From assembly GCA_030686995.1 (NCBI GenBank), contig CM060704.1:113892042-113956041 (forward strand): a stretch of 64,000 nt of DNA, written 5' to 3'. This DNA is from Artemisia argyi. Lineage: Eukaryota > Streptophyta > Magnoliopsida > Asterales > Asteraceae. Below the pieces are notes generated by a model. It made no database searches. It was not told the origin of the DNA and was given only the letters and a program-made list of their open reading frames with translations. Within the stretch, counting starts at the first letter, position 1. The number at the start of each line of letters is the position of its first letter. This document shows positions 1-10,041 of this stretch, piece by piece. Made by a program: the position numbers and the translations under genes.

Positions 1-635
1 TCCCCTTAAAATAGCTTTCCTATCAATTAAAGTTTATATGTTGATGTTTTTGGTGACTTGTATATGTGCTTTGATAACCTCTGTGTCTAGCTGAGTTTTG
101 CTTGGGCTGCCATACCCCTTCCTCACCTACTTATCTAGCGTCTGGAAAGTGGGATAAGCATAAGTGATCATTAAGAGTTTACTCGCCTATATTTATGATC
201 TAGCGAGAAAAATTAGATTACGATACACAACATATAAAACTAGCAATAAAACAAGTGACAAGCTACTTAACAATCAGGACAAGCCTTCTATCTGTATCTA
301 TTATCTATTTGTGTACATGTTTACTATTCGCTGATTCGTTCTCATTAGTTTAATTACTGTTTAACTACCAAATCGAGCTAGTCTCTCAGACTAAACCCCC
401 TTGCGTTAGATTAGATTGTAAAACTAACTTAGAATATTAAAATACTGATAGATTAACTAGGAATTACGTTCCATTCTTACTGATCGACACTCTGCTTACC
501 ACTATGTACATATTGATCGGATACACTGTTCGTTAATGTGTGTGTTATAGGATAAGTCAGCTAAATATAAATGTAAAACTTGAAATAGGCAAATCACCCT
601 ATACTACACCGTGACACACTGCTCAACACACATCA
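1..635 (+). repeat. Probable U5 end of the 5' LTR of element C
   Basis: No gene is visible here. The sequence is AT-rich with stop codons in all frames. The stretch around 490-540 (cgacac, then a run ending gatcgg-atacactg) resembles the U5 end of the B/D-type LTRs (58870-58960), which suggests this is the end of the 5' LTR of element C. The segment ends in acacatca, like the catca ends of other LTRs here, but no clear primer-binding site follows. The rest of the LTR lies left of the window. The assignment is inference. Confidence 0.3.
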
Positions 636-858
636 AGATACGGCGCATTTGATTTATTAAATGTGGCGTATTGGTTTTCTAAATAAAAGTCTGACTTAAT
701 TTTTAACGTATAAGATACGGCGCATCCTATTTTTAGGATACGGCGCATCATCGGCAGATATCAGCTAACTTTTTTTGATCCCTAACGGAGAAAATTCTAA
801 TTATCTTTCCTGTCTCTTAGAAAATTTTTACTTCGAAGCCTATTTGTTTTGTGTTTCA

Positions 859-1218
859 GGAATTACGATTGATATTTTCCCAAGCTAGTTCGGAGGACCA
901 AGGATCAAACTTACAATCGATGATATTGTATCTAAGTTCGCCCACGAATGTGATAAGGAGCATCATGATGTCGAAACTTTCATCAAGGAACTGTTGCTGA
1001 AAGAACAAAAAAATATGATTAGAGAATTGACGATAGAAGTGCACCAATTGTCGAAGATGATTAAGGGAGTTTTGTTCCGAAGGCAAGACCTGAATGGAAT
1101 AACTATTAGAGGCGGATTAGTGTCAAAGATGTTCCAATTAGTGAACATAATGCTTTATTACCTAACAATGGAATTAAGAAAGAGATGGAGATGGAAGATC
1201 TCATGCGAAACAAAATAG
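859..1218 (+). pseudogene. Element C coding remnant, possible Gag C-terminal part
   Basis: An open frame runs from an in-frame TAG at 886 to a TAA at 1216-1218; the frame is also readable upstream to 859. The product (about 110 residues) is charged and helix-rich, with an E/K-rich segment around 994-1090 that could form a coiled coil. I do not recognise a family. A pyrimidine-rich stretch ending in TTTCAG at 854-859 could be a 3' splice site. Support for real coding is positional: a GAGTC/GACTC hairpin begins 12 nt after the stop, as it does after the last ORF of elements A, B and D. The internal TAG and the absence of gag, RT or integrase mark C as non-autonomous and decayed. Confidence 0.4.
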
Positions 1219-1229
1219 GAGCTAAATAT

Positions 1230-1248
1230 GAGTCTAACTTGAAGACTC
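1230..1248 (+). other. Post-stop hairpin (H0) of element C
   Basis: GAGTCT (1230-1235), a 7-nt loop, then AGACTC (1243-1248): a perfect 6-bp stem starting 12 nt after the stop of the last ORF. Elements A, B and D have the same hairpin in the same position. Confidence 0.7.
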
Positions 1249-1260
1249 TGGAATAAAGAA

Positions 1261-1284
1261 AAGTGCTCACTGGGAGACAACCCG
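1261..1284 (+). other. AAGCGCT/GGGAGGC-ACCC element (M) of element C
   Basis: The sequence reads AAGTGCTCAC then TGGGAGACAACCCG. The GGG and CCC can pair. It is the diverged C copy of a motif found 10-15 nt after the post-stop hairpin in elements A (20229), B (31099, minus) and D (60653). Confidence 0.65.
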
Positions 1285-1285
1285 G

Positions 1286-2933
1286 ATTTATCTTTGCTTC
1301 TTTTTTTTTATTTTATTTTTATTTTTTTATTTTTTTTTGTCTCGAATTTATCAGATCTGTAGTAGATGCGGCGCATCTCAACTCATAGATGCGGCGTATC
1401 AACTACACATATAATATCATTTTTTTTTTGCATTTTTATTTTCTTTTTAGACTTTAAAACATTCTGTCAGTTTGTTTAGTGCGGCGCATCACTGGTTAAG
1501 GATGCGACGCATCTTATTCTCTGATTCATACCAATTCCAGGCTCGATACGGTGCATCCCTTTCCATGGATGCGGCGTATCGAGTATCGACTGACCTGATG
1601 ATTTTTATAGATTTTTGTTTTTTTTTTAATTTTTAGGTTTTATTTTTTACTAACTACTAATGAATTACACACAAGTTGTGATTTTCTTAATTCAGGTGTG
1701 TTGCTCAATGGTGGTGTTTATATTTTATGTACTTTCTGTGGAGACATCATCCACAAGAAAGTAGATTTTGCTCAAGAAACGCATAATGGAGGATCAAACC
1801 GAGCAAATCTCAGGGGAGTTCTCCGTTCTAATTCTTTTTAATTTCCCGTTTTTAATTTTAGTTACAAACAACGAGGACGTTGTTTAACTTAAGTAGGAGG
1901 ATGGAGAATTAGAACGCTTACTTGTCCTAAATTTTAAAAATGAGCTTTAATCTATACTTAATATATCAAAATTTAAAATTTTTTAGCATGTTTTTGTTAA
2001 ATCTAAGTTGCATAGCCGCACACATAACTTTATTTGCTAAAATATTTTTGTGCATGTGACTAATAAACTTTAGAACTTGGCTTGTATACTATTTGAGTCC
2101 ACCATAATGAGTATTATTGATATAATTGGAGTGACTTTTCTAACTTGGTAAATTTATAGGATTACACCCAAAAAGTCTATATATGTTTTGTGTTATTAAC
2201 TAACTACATTGGTTAGTTAACCCCCATAGAAAACCCTTTGTTAATCTCATTTTTAGAGTAAGATACCCCTAGAAAGACCCTCAGAGCCATTCCTTTCATT
2301 TCATACACCTGTGTTAATTGTTTCGTTACACCTTAAACCTTATCCTACCTTGTAGATTAATGTCCGTGGTTAGTCGCTTTAGGCAAATTTTGTTTCCTTG
2401 CATTACCTGTGTTCGTGTGCGTAAATTCATTATATTTGGTTAGGTTGGGAAATTGCACAATGCAATTGGAGTGAAAGTAAATATTGCATAATTTGAGTCT
2501 TGTTATTTTTTGTGTGTTTACTACTTTCACTATTTACCGTTATTTCTGAAGTTATGAAAAGTATGGAAAAATTATCCAGAGTTATTGTTATAGTGATGTG
2601 GTAAAATTTTATACATTTTAGTTCAAATTTAATATGTTGATGTTTAAAAAAATAGGAAAAATAAGATAAGAAAAAGAAAGAAGAAAAAAATTGGAAGTTT
2701 GTTTTAGCCAATTATGTAAAGTATTGTATTAAGTGGATGATATCGCCACTATTTGTTGTTCTACTATATTTATAGATTGAATGGGAATTAGCCATTATGG
2801 GAACGCCAACTAAGGTTTATTTTTTGATTAAGAGTTTATTGAGTATAATTCGTGTCTACCTAAAGCGTGAGTTACATGAGTAAAAAACCGTGAGTTATTC
2901 AATGATATGCGACTTATTCATGGGATGGTTGGG
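1286..2933 (+). other. Noncoding 3' internal region of element C, left part
   Basis: This AT-rich stretch holds no convincing gene. Apart from part of the GATGCG array and the RGGA hairpin at 1866-1885, I see only homopolymer T tracts (about 1300-1340 and 1420-1440). It continues at 33759, on the other side of element B. Confidence 0.6.
1866..1885 (+). other. RGGA-loop hairpin H1 of element C
   Basis: AAACAACG, loop AGGA, CGTTGTTT: a perfect 8-bp stem. At the same relative place A has AAACATTG/CAATGTTT and B and D have TGAACATTG/CAATGTTCA. The inner two base pairs differ from A with compensation while the loop is kept. Confidence 0.75.
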
Positions 2934-2938
2934 AAAGT
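2934..2938. other. Target-site duplication of element B, left copy
   Basis: AAAGT lies directly left of the TG at 2939, and AAAGT recurs at 33754-33758 directly right of the other LTR. Confidence 0.9.
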
Positions 2939-4383
2939 TGATGCGTGGGATTGCGCCATCGCAAAAGGTTTTACCTCTCAAGGGATCTCAAGAGGCTTGC
3001 AATCCTCACCAGGAAGTGTACCTGACCGATGTAGTATAGTGTAGTGGTAACCTGGGGATTGATCGTTCTACTTGGGGAATAGTGTTCGTTAGGATCAAAA
3101 CTTAATTAAACTAGGTCTAGAGGTGAGGGATGATTCTTTTTGTATTTTTATATTTTATGGAAAGCAAGAAAAAATCTCGGGTATTGGAAGAGTGGGCGGA
3201 AATAGTTGCTAGTCAACTAACCTAATTAACTACAAATGCAATAAAAATAAAATAACACGAAAGTAAATGTTGAGAAAAACAATAATGAGAGAAACGTGTT
3301 TACTTAGATTTCACTACTCCCTAGATATCTTTCATTAATTGAATAGTTTGTTACAATTGCGTGGATGACGGGTTATATTCCTTAATACCATTCATGGGGC
3401 TGTGTACGATCTTCCCCAACTCTATAAGCTTCTACCTCTTCCTATGTCGAGCCGACAACTAGCTCCTAACATGGCCTCCTCAGTAGTCACTCATGCATTA
3501 AATACAACCATTAAAATCGTAGTACACATCCGATTCATGTTTCTTAAGACGTTCAAGCATGTTACCAATTGGAAGTCTGCTAGTTTTCTTAAGCCTAACA
3601 TCGATATCATTCATCCAATACAATTAATAACAAACAATCAACCAACAATCAATAGCTAGGTTTCATTACATCTAAGCAAACACAAACAAACCTAGCCTAG
3701 CATGTTAAAGTAAAGACAAGCATAAGATAGAATCAAACAACACATAGACATATTGAATGATTATTGGAAGACTTATCTTTATTAAAACATGGATGAAAGA
3801 AGTGTTTGAAACCCCTATAGTAAGGTTGAAATTCGACCTAGGGTTTGTGGTAAAGTTCCTCCAAAAGTTCTTTCTCTAATGAATGAAAATTCGAAAACTA
3901 TATATAGAGATTACACGTCTGACGACGTCACGTTGTAACTCTAACGCCATCAACTTGCCGCCAATACTCTTCACGGATTGCCTAGATCCAGATCTGATGC
4001 CGTCATGTATAAATCATCTCTTGGTCGTCACGTGTAATTTTGCTCTTGACAGCCTTGGCTTCCCAAAGCATGATGCCGTCACTTGTTAAATCCCAAAAAC
4101 ATTCTGGCGCATCTCGTGTAAATTTTTATCCACCTATTTGCCAATACGTGACGCTGTCACATGTAAGTCTTGATGCCGTCAAGTACTATTTCCAGCTTGA
4201 TTTTGGAGACTTTGCCGTTTTCTTCACTTTTCGCTCCAAAAATGTACAAAGTGCTTCCTTTTCCAGATTTCTTCTCCAAGTACCTAAAATGACAAAAGGA
4301 ATGATTTGAGGCAGTATTTGATCAAATAATCACGCCTTAGGGCTTAAATGACCCCCTAAAGCGTAACACTTTTCGCCTGATCA
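2939..4383 (-). repeat. 3' LTR of element B
   Basis: This 1445-bp copy matches 32305-33753 throughout. On the plus strand it begins TGATGCGTGGG and ends CGCCTGATCA (CGCCTCATCA in the other copy). It holds a TATA box (3898-3907, minus) and degenerate TGACGGCGTCA motifs between about 3915 and 4185. Confidence 0.92.
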
Positions 4384-4398
4384 AATACCCTTACACTT
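4384..4398 (-). other. Polypurine tract of element B
   Basis: On the minus strand the purine-rich AAGTGTAAGGGTATT abuts the 3' LTR. Element D has AAGTGTAAGGGTA in the same place. Confidence 0.75.
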
Positions 4399-4401
4399 GA
4401 G

Positions 4402-4423
4402 ATTTGCTTGTCCTCAAGCAAAT
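4402..4423 (-). other. RGGA-loop hairpin H2 of element B, before the polypurine tract
   Basis: On the minus strand: ATTTGCTTG, loop AGGA, CAAGCAAAT, a perfect 9-bp stem just upstream of the purine tract. It is identical in element D; C has TTTACTTG/CAAGTAAA with a compensated pair. Confidence 0.75.
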
Positions 4424-5483
4424 GCGCTTTTATTCTAATCAAAATACAAGCTAGGGGTCATTTAACACAAATATAAAAGTAATTACAACAAATAATCGTT
4501 CCACTTCAACCAAAACAAGCACGGAAATTATACACTAGCACCTCACAAATAGTGTTTAGATAATCACATCTCTCGGGTGTAATAAAAGTATATGTATCAC
4601 AAATGAAAATGGAAAATATCACTCACTACCTGTCATAGCACATAGATTACCATAGGATTGGAAAAGGATAAAACCCCCACCACTTGGCGTAAGCACCTTG
4701 TATAAACTATCAAAGAGGTCTTTTAAAGGGTTATAACTGTAGGGATATGGTAAACACAATTTGTTGGATAAAGGCAATCTCTACTGGTGGCAAGTTAATC
4801 ATCTTGGTCAATTACATGTACAATGTGGCGTTGCTAAGCCAAGACTTGACTCGACTTAAGCTAATCATAAACTAACAAAAACATAAAAGGAAAACGGAAT
4901 GGTAGTCCGTATGTTTTTTCTCTCTTTCTTTTTCTTGATTTTTTCGATTTTTTTTCATACACTCTTGCCCTACCATCAAAAATAATACATCGTAGGGAAT
5001 TCGCATTCTCCTTACACTTGAACTTTTACATACTTTACAATCAACTATTCTAATGACTCGAATTAAGATAATCAAAACACTTGGAGTACTTTTTAGATAT
5101 TAGCGCATATATGGGGGTAATAATTGACGTCTTCCCCAATACTCCATAACAATAGTATTTTACCCATGAGTCCCAATCATCCCAAAACAGTATGTACAAG
5201 ATATTACTTGACTTAGCAACCGTGTAATCAATTAGACAATTAACAAAAGGTTTAAACATGTAACAATAATGCAGTAAAGATGAGTGCATACAAGGAAGGC
5301 TAAGGCGACTTGGGTGTACATTTGGGGTAGATTGTAAACAAATTCTTCCTTTAAGTAAAATGCTTAAAGTTAGAAACGAAAAAGATAGGCTCTGAGGGAT
5401 GTACTAGGGGTATCGTGTACTAAAGATGAGTACATCGCAAAGGTGTAGGAAAATTAATTGACTTTGCTAGTCAAGTGTTTATG
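4424..5483 (-). other. Noncoding 3' internal region of element B, part 1
   Basis: No gene is visible. The segment is colinear, reversed, with 61930-63050 of element D and continues at 29911 after element A. It includes a pyrimidine-rich tract at about 4911-4960 whose counterpart in D is a long purine tract near 62460-62550. Confidence 0.75.
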
Positions 5484-5488
5484 ACTTC
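5484..5488. other. Target-site duplication of element A, left copy
   Basis: ACTTC precedes the TG at 5489 and recurs at 29906-29910 after the right LTR. Element D around 61915-61965 shows the uninterrupted site. Confidence 0.93.
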
Positions 5489-5694
5489 TGATGTGTGCTT
5501 TTTCACACATCCTTTTTAGCCTTAAATCAGACCAAATACACCAAATACTAACCAAATATGCCAAGAGAATGTGTGTTTTTGTATTTGTCTATGTGCAGGT
5601 ACGGATATGTGAAAAATGAACAAAAACAAAGCCAAAACTGACAAAAACGAGCACGAGAATGGAAAAAGGTCATAAGTCGGAGCCGGGGATGCAA

Positions 5695-5985
5695 AATGAT
5701 CAAAGAAAGCTCAAATTATCATAAGTAGTCCTCAGAGATTCATCAAAGTGCAAATTTAGTCCTTGATCAAAGTTTGGAAAGATTATCAAATTTAGTCCCT
5801 CATCTTCCTGGAAAGTACAAAAATGGTCCTTGGAATAATATTTCAAGTACAATCTATAAGTGGTCCTCTAAGAATCAGAGAAAGTCAACATTAGCCCTTG
5901 GATAAAAGTTTGTGAGATTTGCAGAACTAGTCCCTAAGAATTCAGAAAGATCAAATTTAGTCCTTGTCAAAATCCTAAAATATTA
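5695..5985 (+). repeat. Degenerate repeats with an AGTCC core in Athila U3
   Basis: About seven imperfect units of roughly 40 bp each carry TTAGTCC, TGGTCC or AGTCC within an A-rich context. The 3' LTR has the same array (26290-26585), and the minus-strand solo LTR has similar GGACC/GGGACT units between about 24500 and 24830. Confidence 0.6.
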
Positions 5986-6477
5986 ATACTATAAACCTAA
6001 CCGGATCCGGTCCTTATATATTAAACCCAAATTACCCACAAGCCCATAACATACAAACGGCCCAACCCTTAAAACTTATACCTGGTCCACAAGCCTTTTT
6101 ACCCAAGTCAACCCTTACATCAAACCCGGTCAATACCCCTTTTAATAAAAACACCCAAACCAAATTTACCCGCCCCCCATTTTTACCACATTTCCTAGAA
6201 ATAAGAACCCTAGAAACCCCACTCACCAATTACCCTCAATTACCTCGTATGGGTACTAATCACCTAATAATTTGGCTTCTAGAAGGACTGTCACGCGTCA
6301 GGCACATGTCAGAAGGGGTCAGAAACACGGAATGCCACACTGGCAATCCGTGTGAGGGCACACGATCCAAGGGACTATATTCACGCTTACAATTTAAGCT
6401 AAGATCAATGAATGTGATTGGAACAAAGAAACACACTTCTGGAAGGCTCCTCAAACCCTAGCAAGCTCATGCCTCAG

Positions 6478-6490
6478 CTATAAATACCCC
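6478..6490 (+). promoter_or_regulatory. TATA box of element A LTR
   Basis: CTATAAATACCCC lies about 990 bp into the LTR, where the U3/R border is expected. It is identical in the 3' LTR at 27078-27090. Confidence 0.7.
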
Positions 6491-6669
6491 CACCATATCA
6501 CAGTGTTAGTGGGTAGTTTTTAGAGTGTCTTTGTAAAGTTTTTAGTATTGTTTAGCTTTCAAAATATTATTGTAATTTTCATTTCAAGTTCTGTACTCAA
6601 TTTCATATTAATATAATTTGAATTTTCAGCTCAGCTTACTACTTTAAATTCCATTATATTGATTGTTGT

Positions 6670-6879
6670 TATTTACTCAATGTTGCAAAAAACGGCCTAC
6701 TCAGCCTTGTAATCTCCGATTACAAGGTAAACGGCCCTGGAACTTGGAGAGATTTACAAGGAAATCGGCCGATTAATCGATGATTACAATGTTTAGGGCC
6801 GATTAATCGGCTAAAAAACGCTACTCGGCCCTCGACCGCCTCAGGACCGATTCACGATTTTTGCAACATTGTATTTACT
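6670..6879. mobile_element. hAT-like MITE inserted in the A 5' LTR, with TSD
   Basis: A 194-bp insertion (6678-6871) has terminal inverted repeats CAATGTTGCAAAAA and TTTTTGCAACATTG and is flanked by the 8-bp duplication TATTTACT (6670-6677 and 6872-6879). The 3' LTR has a single TATTTACT at 27270-27277, the empty site. An 8-bp TSD and CA...TG ends fit the hAT superfamily. The interior holds several GGCCGATTAATCGGC-type palindromic stretches and no ORF. The insertion came after A itself. Confidence 0.9.
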
Positions 6880-9514
6880 TATTACTAGATTAAATCAATA
6901 GCAGTTTTTAGTTTCAATTTTTTTTTGTTTTATATCACCGTTTTACCTAAATTGAAAATCCAAATAAAAAAATCCAAAAAAAATAATAAAAATCAGAAGA
7001 AAAAAAAAATAGTTTTAATTTCAATTCCAAGTTTCATTTAGTATACTTACTGTTTTGTTTAAGCTCATATCAGCTAACTAATAGCTTTTGTGAGCTTATT
7101 TTTGTCATTTACTCTCAAATATACATAAGTCAAACACAGTCAATACAAGTGCTTATTGCAAAAGTTTCAGCTTATTGTAGAATCAAGGCAGCCAAGAGGA
7201 GCCTTGGCCTGTCAAAAGACAGGCTAGCATAGTGATCCCCCTTTGTTTGAGCTGAGGGGGTTTTTGTTTGTAAGTTTTTCTTATTTATAATCATCTTTGC
7301 ATAAGTAGCTTATTAGTGGTTTAACTTATCTACTACTGCTTATTCTTGTTAATTTTCATAATATTTTAGTTTGTTATTGCTTATTTTGAATTACTATTAG
7401 TCTGAGTTGATTTGGTTTTCACTATTTCATTGATTGTAATCATTTGGATCTGTGTAATTTTGTTTCTGAGCTTGTTTGAACCTGAGATCTGATTTCTGTG
7501 TTGATTTGGTTATATTAGATCACACTGGTAACATAGGTTGAGGATTGGATAGCATTTGTTGGATCTGTGGTAGCATTTGAGTAGTAACAATCAATATTAG
7601 GAGTGTTTGGAATAGTATTATTTGCTGAGAGCCAGGGTGTTTCAGAGGGTAATAATAGTTTAGACAACACTCTTAGGTCACATATAGGATTAGTCAAGCA
7701 TAAAATTGTAGGCTTATTACTTTAAAATTCAATTTAGCTTTTGATCTCTCATAACAGATAGGTAATAGATCATATTAGTAGCATAATCATAGACATAGTT
7801 GCATTAGTTATATCTTTAGCTTAATTCAATCACTAATTAGCATAATAATACATTTTGAGTAAGATTTGAGGATTCAAAATCCAATTTGGTCAAAGTTTCT
7901 GTTTAATCTAAAAGTCAAAACTATTGAGAAACTCAGTTTTGGTCATCATTTTTATAAGCTGTCTAGTGTTTAAATAAGTGTGGGAAATCTTTTGAAAAGC
8001 ATTTTTGAGGAGTTTGGCAGTTATAAAATCAATTGCAAAAAGAAAATTAAGATTTGAACCTTATTTACTTATTTGAAAAGTCCTTGGAAGTTGCCTGTTT
8101 TGCTTATACCATCCCCTGCACCATCAGTGTTAGGCAAGGTTTGGGTCATTAATTAGGTGCTCAAACAAGTTTAAAAGTGTAAACCATTGGTTGATTTAGC
8201 ATCTCAGTTGGTAAGTAGATATTTTGCCCCCATAAGTTTACCCCCCTGAGCTTATTTGCTCAAGATTAAGTGCTTATTTCTTTGAGTGTTTGGAACTGAG
8301 ATCTGAGTTTAGAGTAGGGCTGCAATTTAAGTTTAGTGCTTCTTAGCTAATTGCTGTTGTGTTTCTGAGTTCATCTTTACCTATTGCAACTTTTTGAATT
8401 GAGTTTTTGGTATTAGCTTATTCTGCTTTGGCTTATTGCTCTTTCCTAATTGCTTATTGAACTAAATTTGATCTACATCTGTATTTCTGAGTATCATTTG
8501 GTCTAAACTTTGTTTCATTAATCATATTTGAGTCAAAAAGAAAATTTGTCAAAGTTTGGTCAACATTGGTCAACTGTGCTTATTAATAAGCACTTGGTTC
8601 TCAACTATTTTCAAAGCAAGTAGTATTTGTAGTGCTTATTTTTCAGTTTGTATATTTTTCTCAAGTTTAGAATATTAAATTAGAATTTCCCTGAGTTTTT
8701 CATATTTTTCCAAGTTGATTTGCTATTTTTCTTATTTTATTTTCATTTTTATTCGATTTTTAATACTATTTAATTACCAAAAAATCCAAAAAAAATCAGA
8801 AAAATCCAAGAAAAATCCAAAAATATTTTAGAAATTTATTTTCATTTATTTTTTAATTTTAGAAATTTATTTTGCATTTTTCCCATTTATTTTGAATTTA
8901 ATTTGAATTTTTAATTAGATTTAATAGTTTTTAATTCCAAAAAATTACATAAAAAGCAAAAAAAAAAAAAAACAGTTTTTAGTTTTAAAATTACTTTTTA
9001 GTTATTTTATAATTTTCAAAATTTATTTTTCATTTTTCTCACCTTATTTGCATTTTCTTTTAATTTTTAATTAGTTAAATAGTTTTTAATTCCTAAAAAA
9101 TAAATAAAAAGTCAAAAAAATATTTTTCTTTTTCTTAAATTTTTTTTTATCATTTTTAATTTTCAAAATTATTTTAAAGTCCGTAGGAGTAGTGTAGCTC
9201 AAAATTCGCGTTTTATTTCGTACGTTAACGTTTAATTTATGTTTCAGCGTACGGTTTCGATTTTACGTTACGTTTCTAGTTTTCTTATTTTAAATACGTG
9301 CTTAAGTGATTATTTGTGCTTCAATTGTTATTTCATTAGTATAATCTCATGTAAATCACTTTTTACCACTTTCACGACACGTTTCACATATCGGGAATTG
9401 AGAATTCCATTCACCCTTCACACGGACTACGACCTCGGGTTATCCGTATTTCTTTGCGGATCTCTTGAGTAATACTATACTATATATAACTTGATTTTCA
9501 ACGAATCAAAATTT

Positions 9515-9532
9515 TGGCGCCGCTGCCGGGGA
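9515..9532 (+). other. Primer-binding site of element A (tRNA-Asp type)
   Basis: TGGCGCCGCTGCCGGGGA begins 6 nt after the LTR. It differs at one position from the complement of the tRNA-Asp 3' end as I remember it, the usual Athila primer. Confidence 0.85.
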
Positions 9533-10041
9533 AGGTTGAAGTGAATTTTTCGTTTTCGTTTTTCGAAATTGTGTTTTGAAAACCTTCCTTGTATATATTT
9601 TCTATAAAACCAAAAAAATTGAAAAATCAAAAACACTTTTCCTAAAGTGTTTTCAAAAATACCAAAAAAATAATAAAGTAACAGCCTCGACTCTCTCGTG
9701 GAAGGGAGGGCGTTGTAAACCAAATAAGCTTCCCAATATAACAACGCGTGAAATTAGTTGCTAATCGGATTACTTTGAATTCTACGACCGAATAAGCGGA
9801 AAATACGGATAGCTTTGACATTAAATTGCAAGCTGAAGAGAGAAACACCCTTCTCTCCCGTTCCGTCGCGAGTAGGTTTAAAGGAAACGGTTTACAATTA
9901 ACGTAACGTTTGAAAAAGAAAAAAAAAAACAAAAGTTTAAGTTTTTGAATTTTGCTTTATAAAAATAAAAAAATACAAAAAGATTTTCGTTTTCAAATTT
10001 GATTTTCCTTTTTATTTTTCAAAATTTGATTTTTGTGGTGT
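9533..10041 (+). other. Untranslated leader of element A
   Basis: This 0.5-kb AT-rich leader lies between the primer site and the Gag start. It would be expected to carry packaging signals; I see no specific structure beyond A and T tracts near 9905-10010. Confidence 0.6.

Larger units (their letters stand above)
636..1566 (+). repeat. Array of GATGCGGCGCATC-type quasi-palindromes, element C
   Basis: About ten copies of a 13-bp odd-length palindrome, consensus GATGCGGCGCATC with GATACGGCGCATC variants, lie in pairs: near 638, 661, 714, 737, 1365, 1387, 1480, 1499, 1546 and 1567. They flank the coding remnant at 859-1218. The same motif in the opposite centre state (GCGCCGC) recurs in the 3' LTR of C. 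The copies differ mostly by C to T or G to A changes at CpG sites. Confidence 0.75.
5489..9508 (+). repeat. 5' LTR of element A, carrying a MITE
   Basis: 4020 bp, starting TGATGTGTGCTTTTTCACAC and ending CAACGAATCA. It matches 26087-29905 throughout except for a 202-bp excess explained by the MITE plus its TSD at 6670-6879. The promoter TATA lies at 6478-6490. The stretch 6900-9180 is AT-rich with repeated AATTTT/AAAAATCC runs and no gene. Confidence 0.95.

Noticed and set aside
6249..6461. A 70-codon ORF open on both strands, repeated at 26849-27061
   Set aside because: Both copies are in the LTRs of element A and are alike because LTRs are duplicates. It lies just upstream of the TATA box and has no family features.
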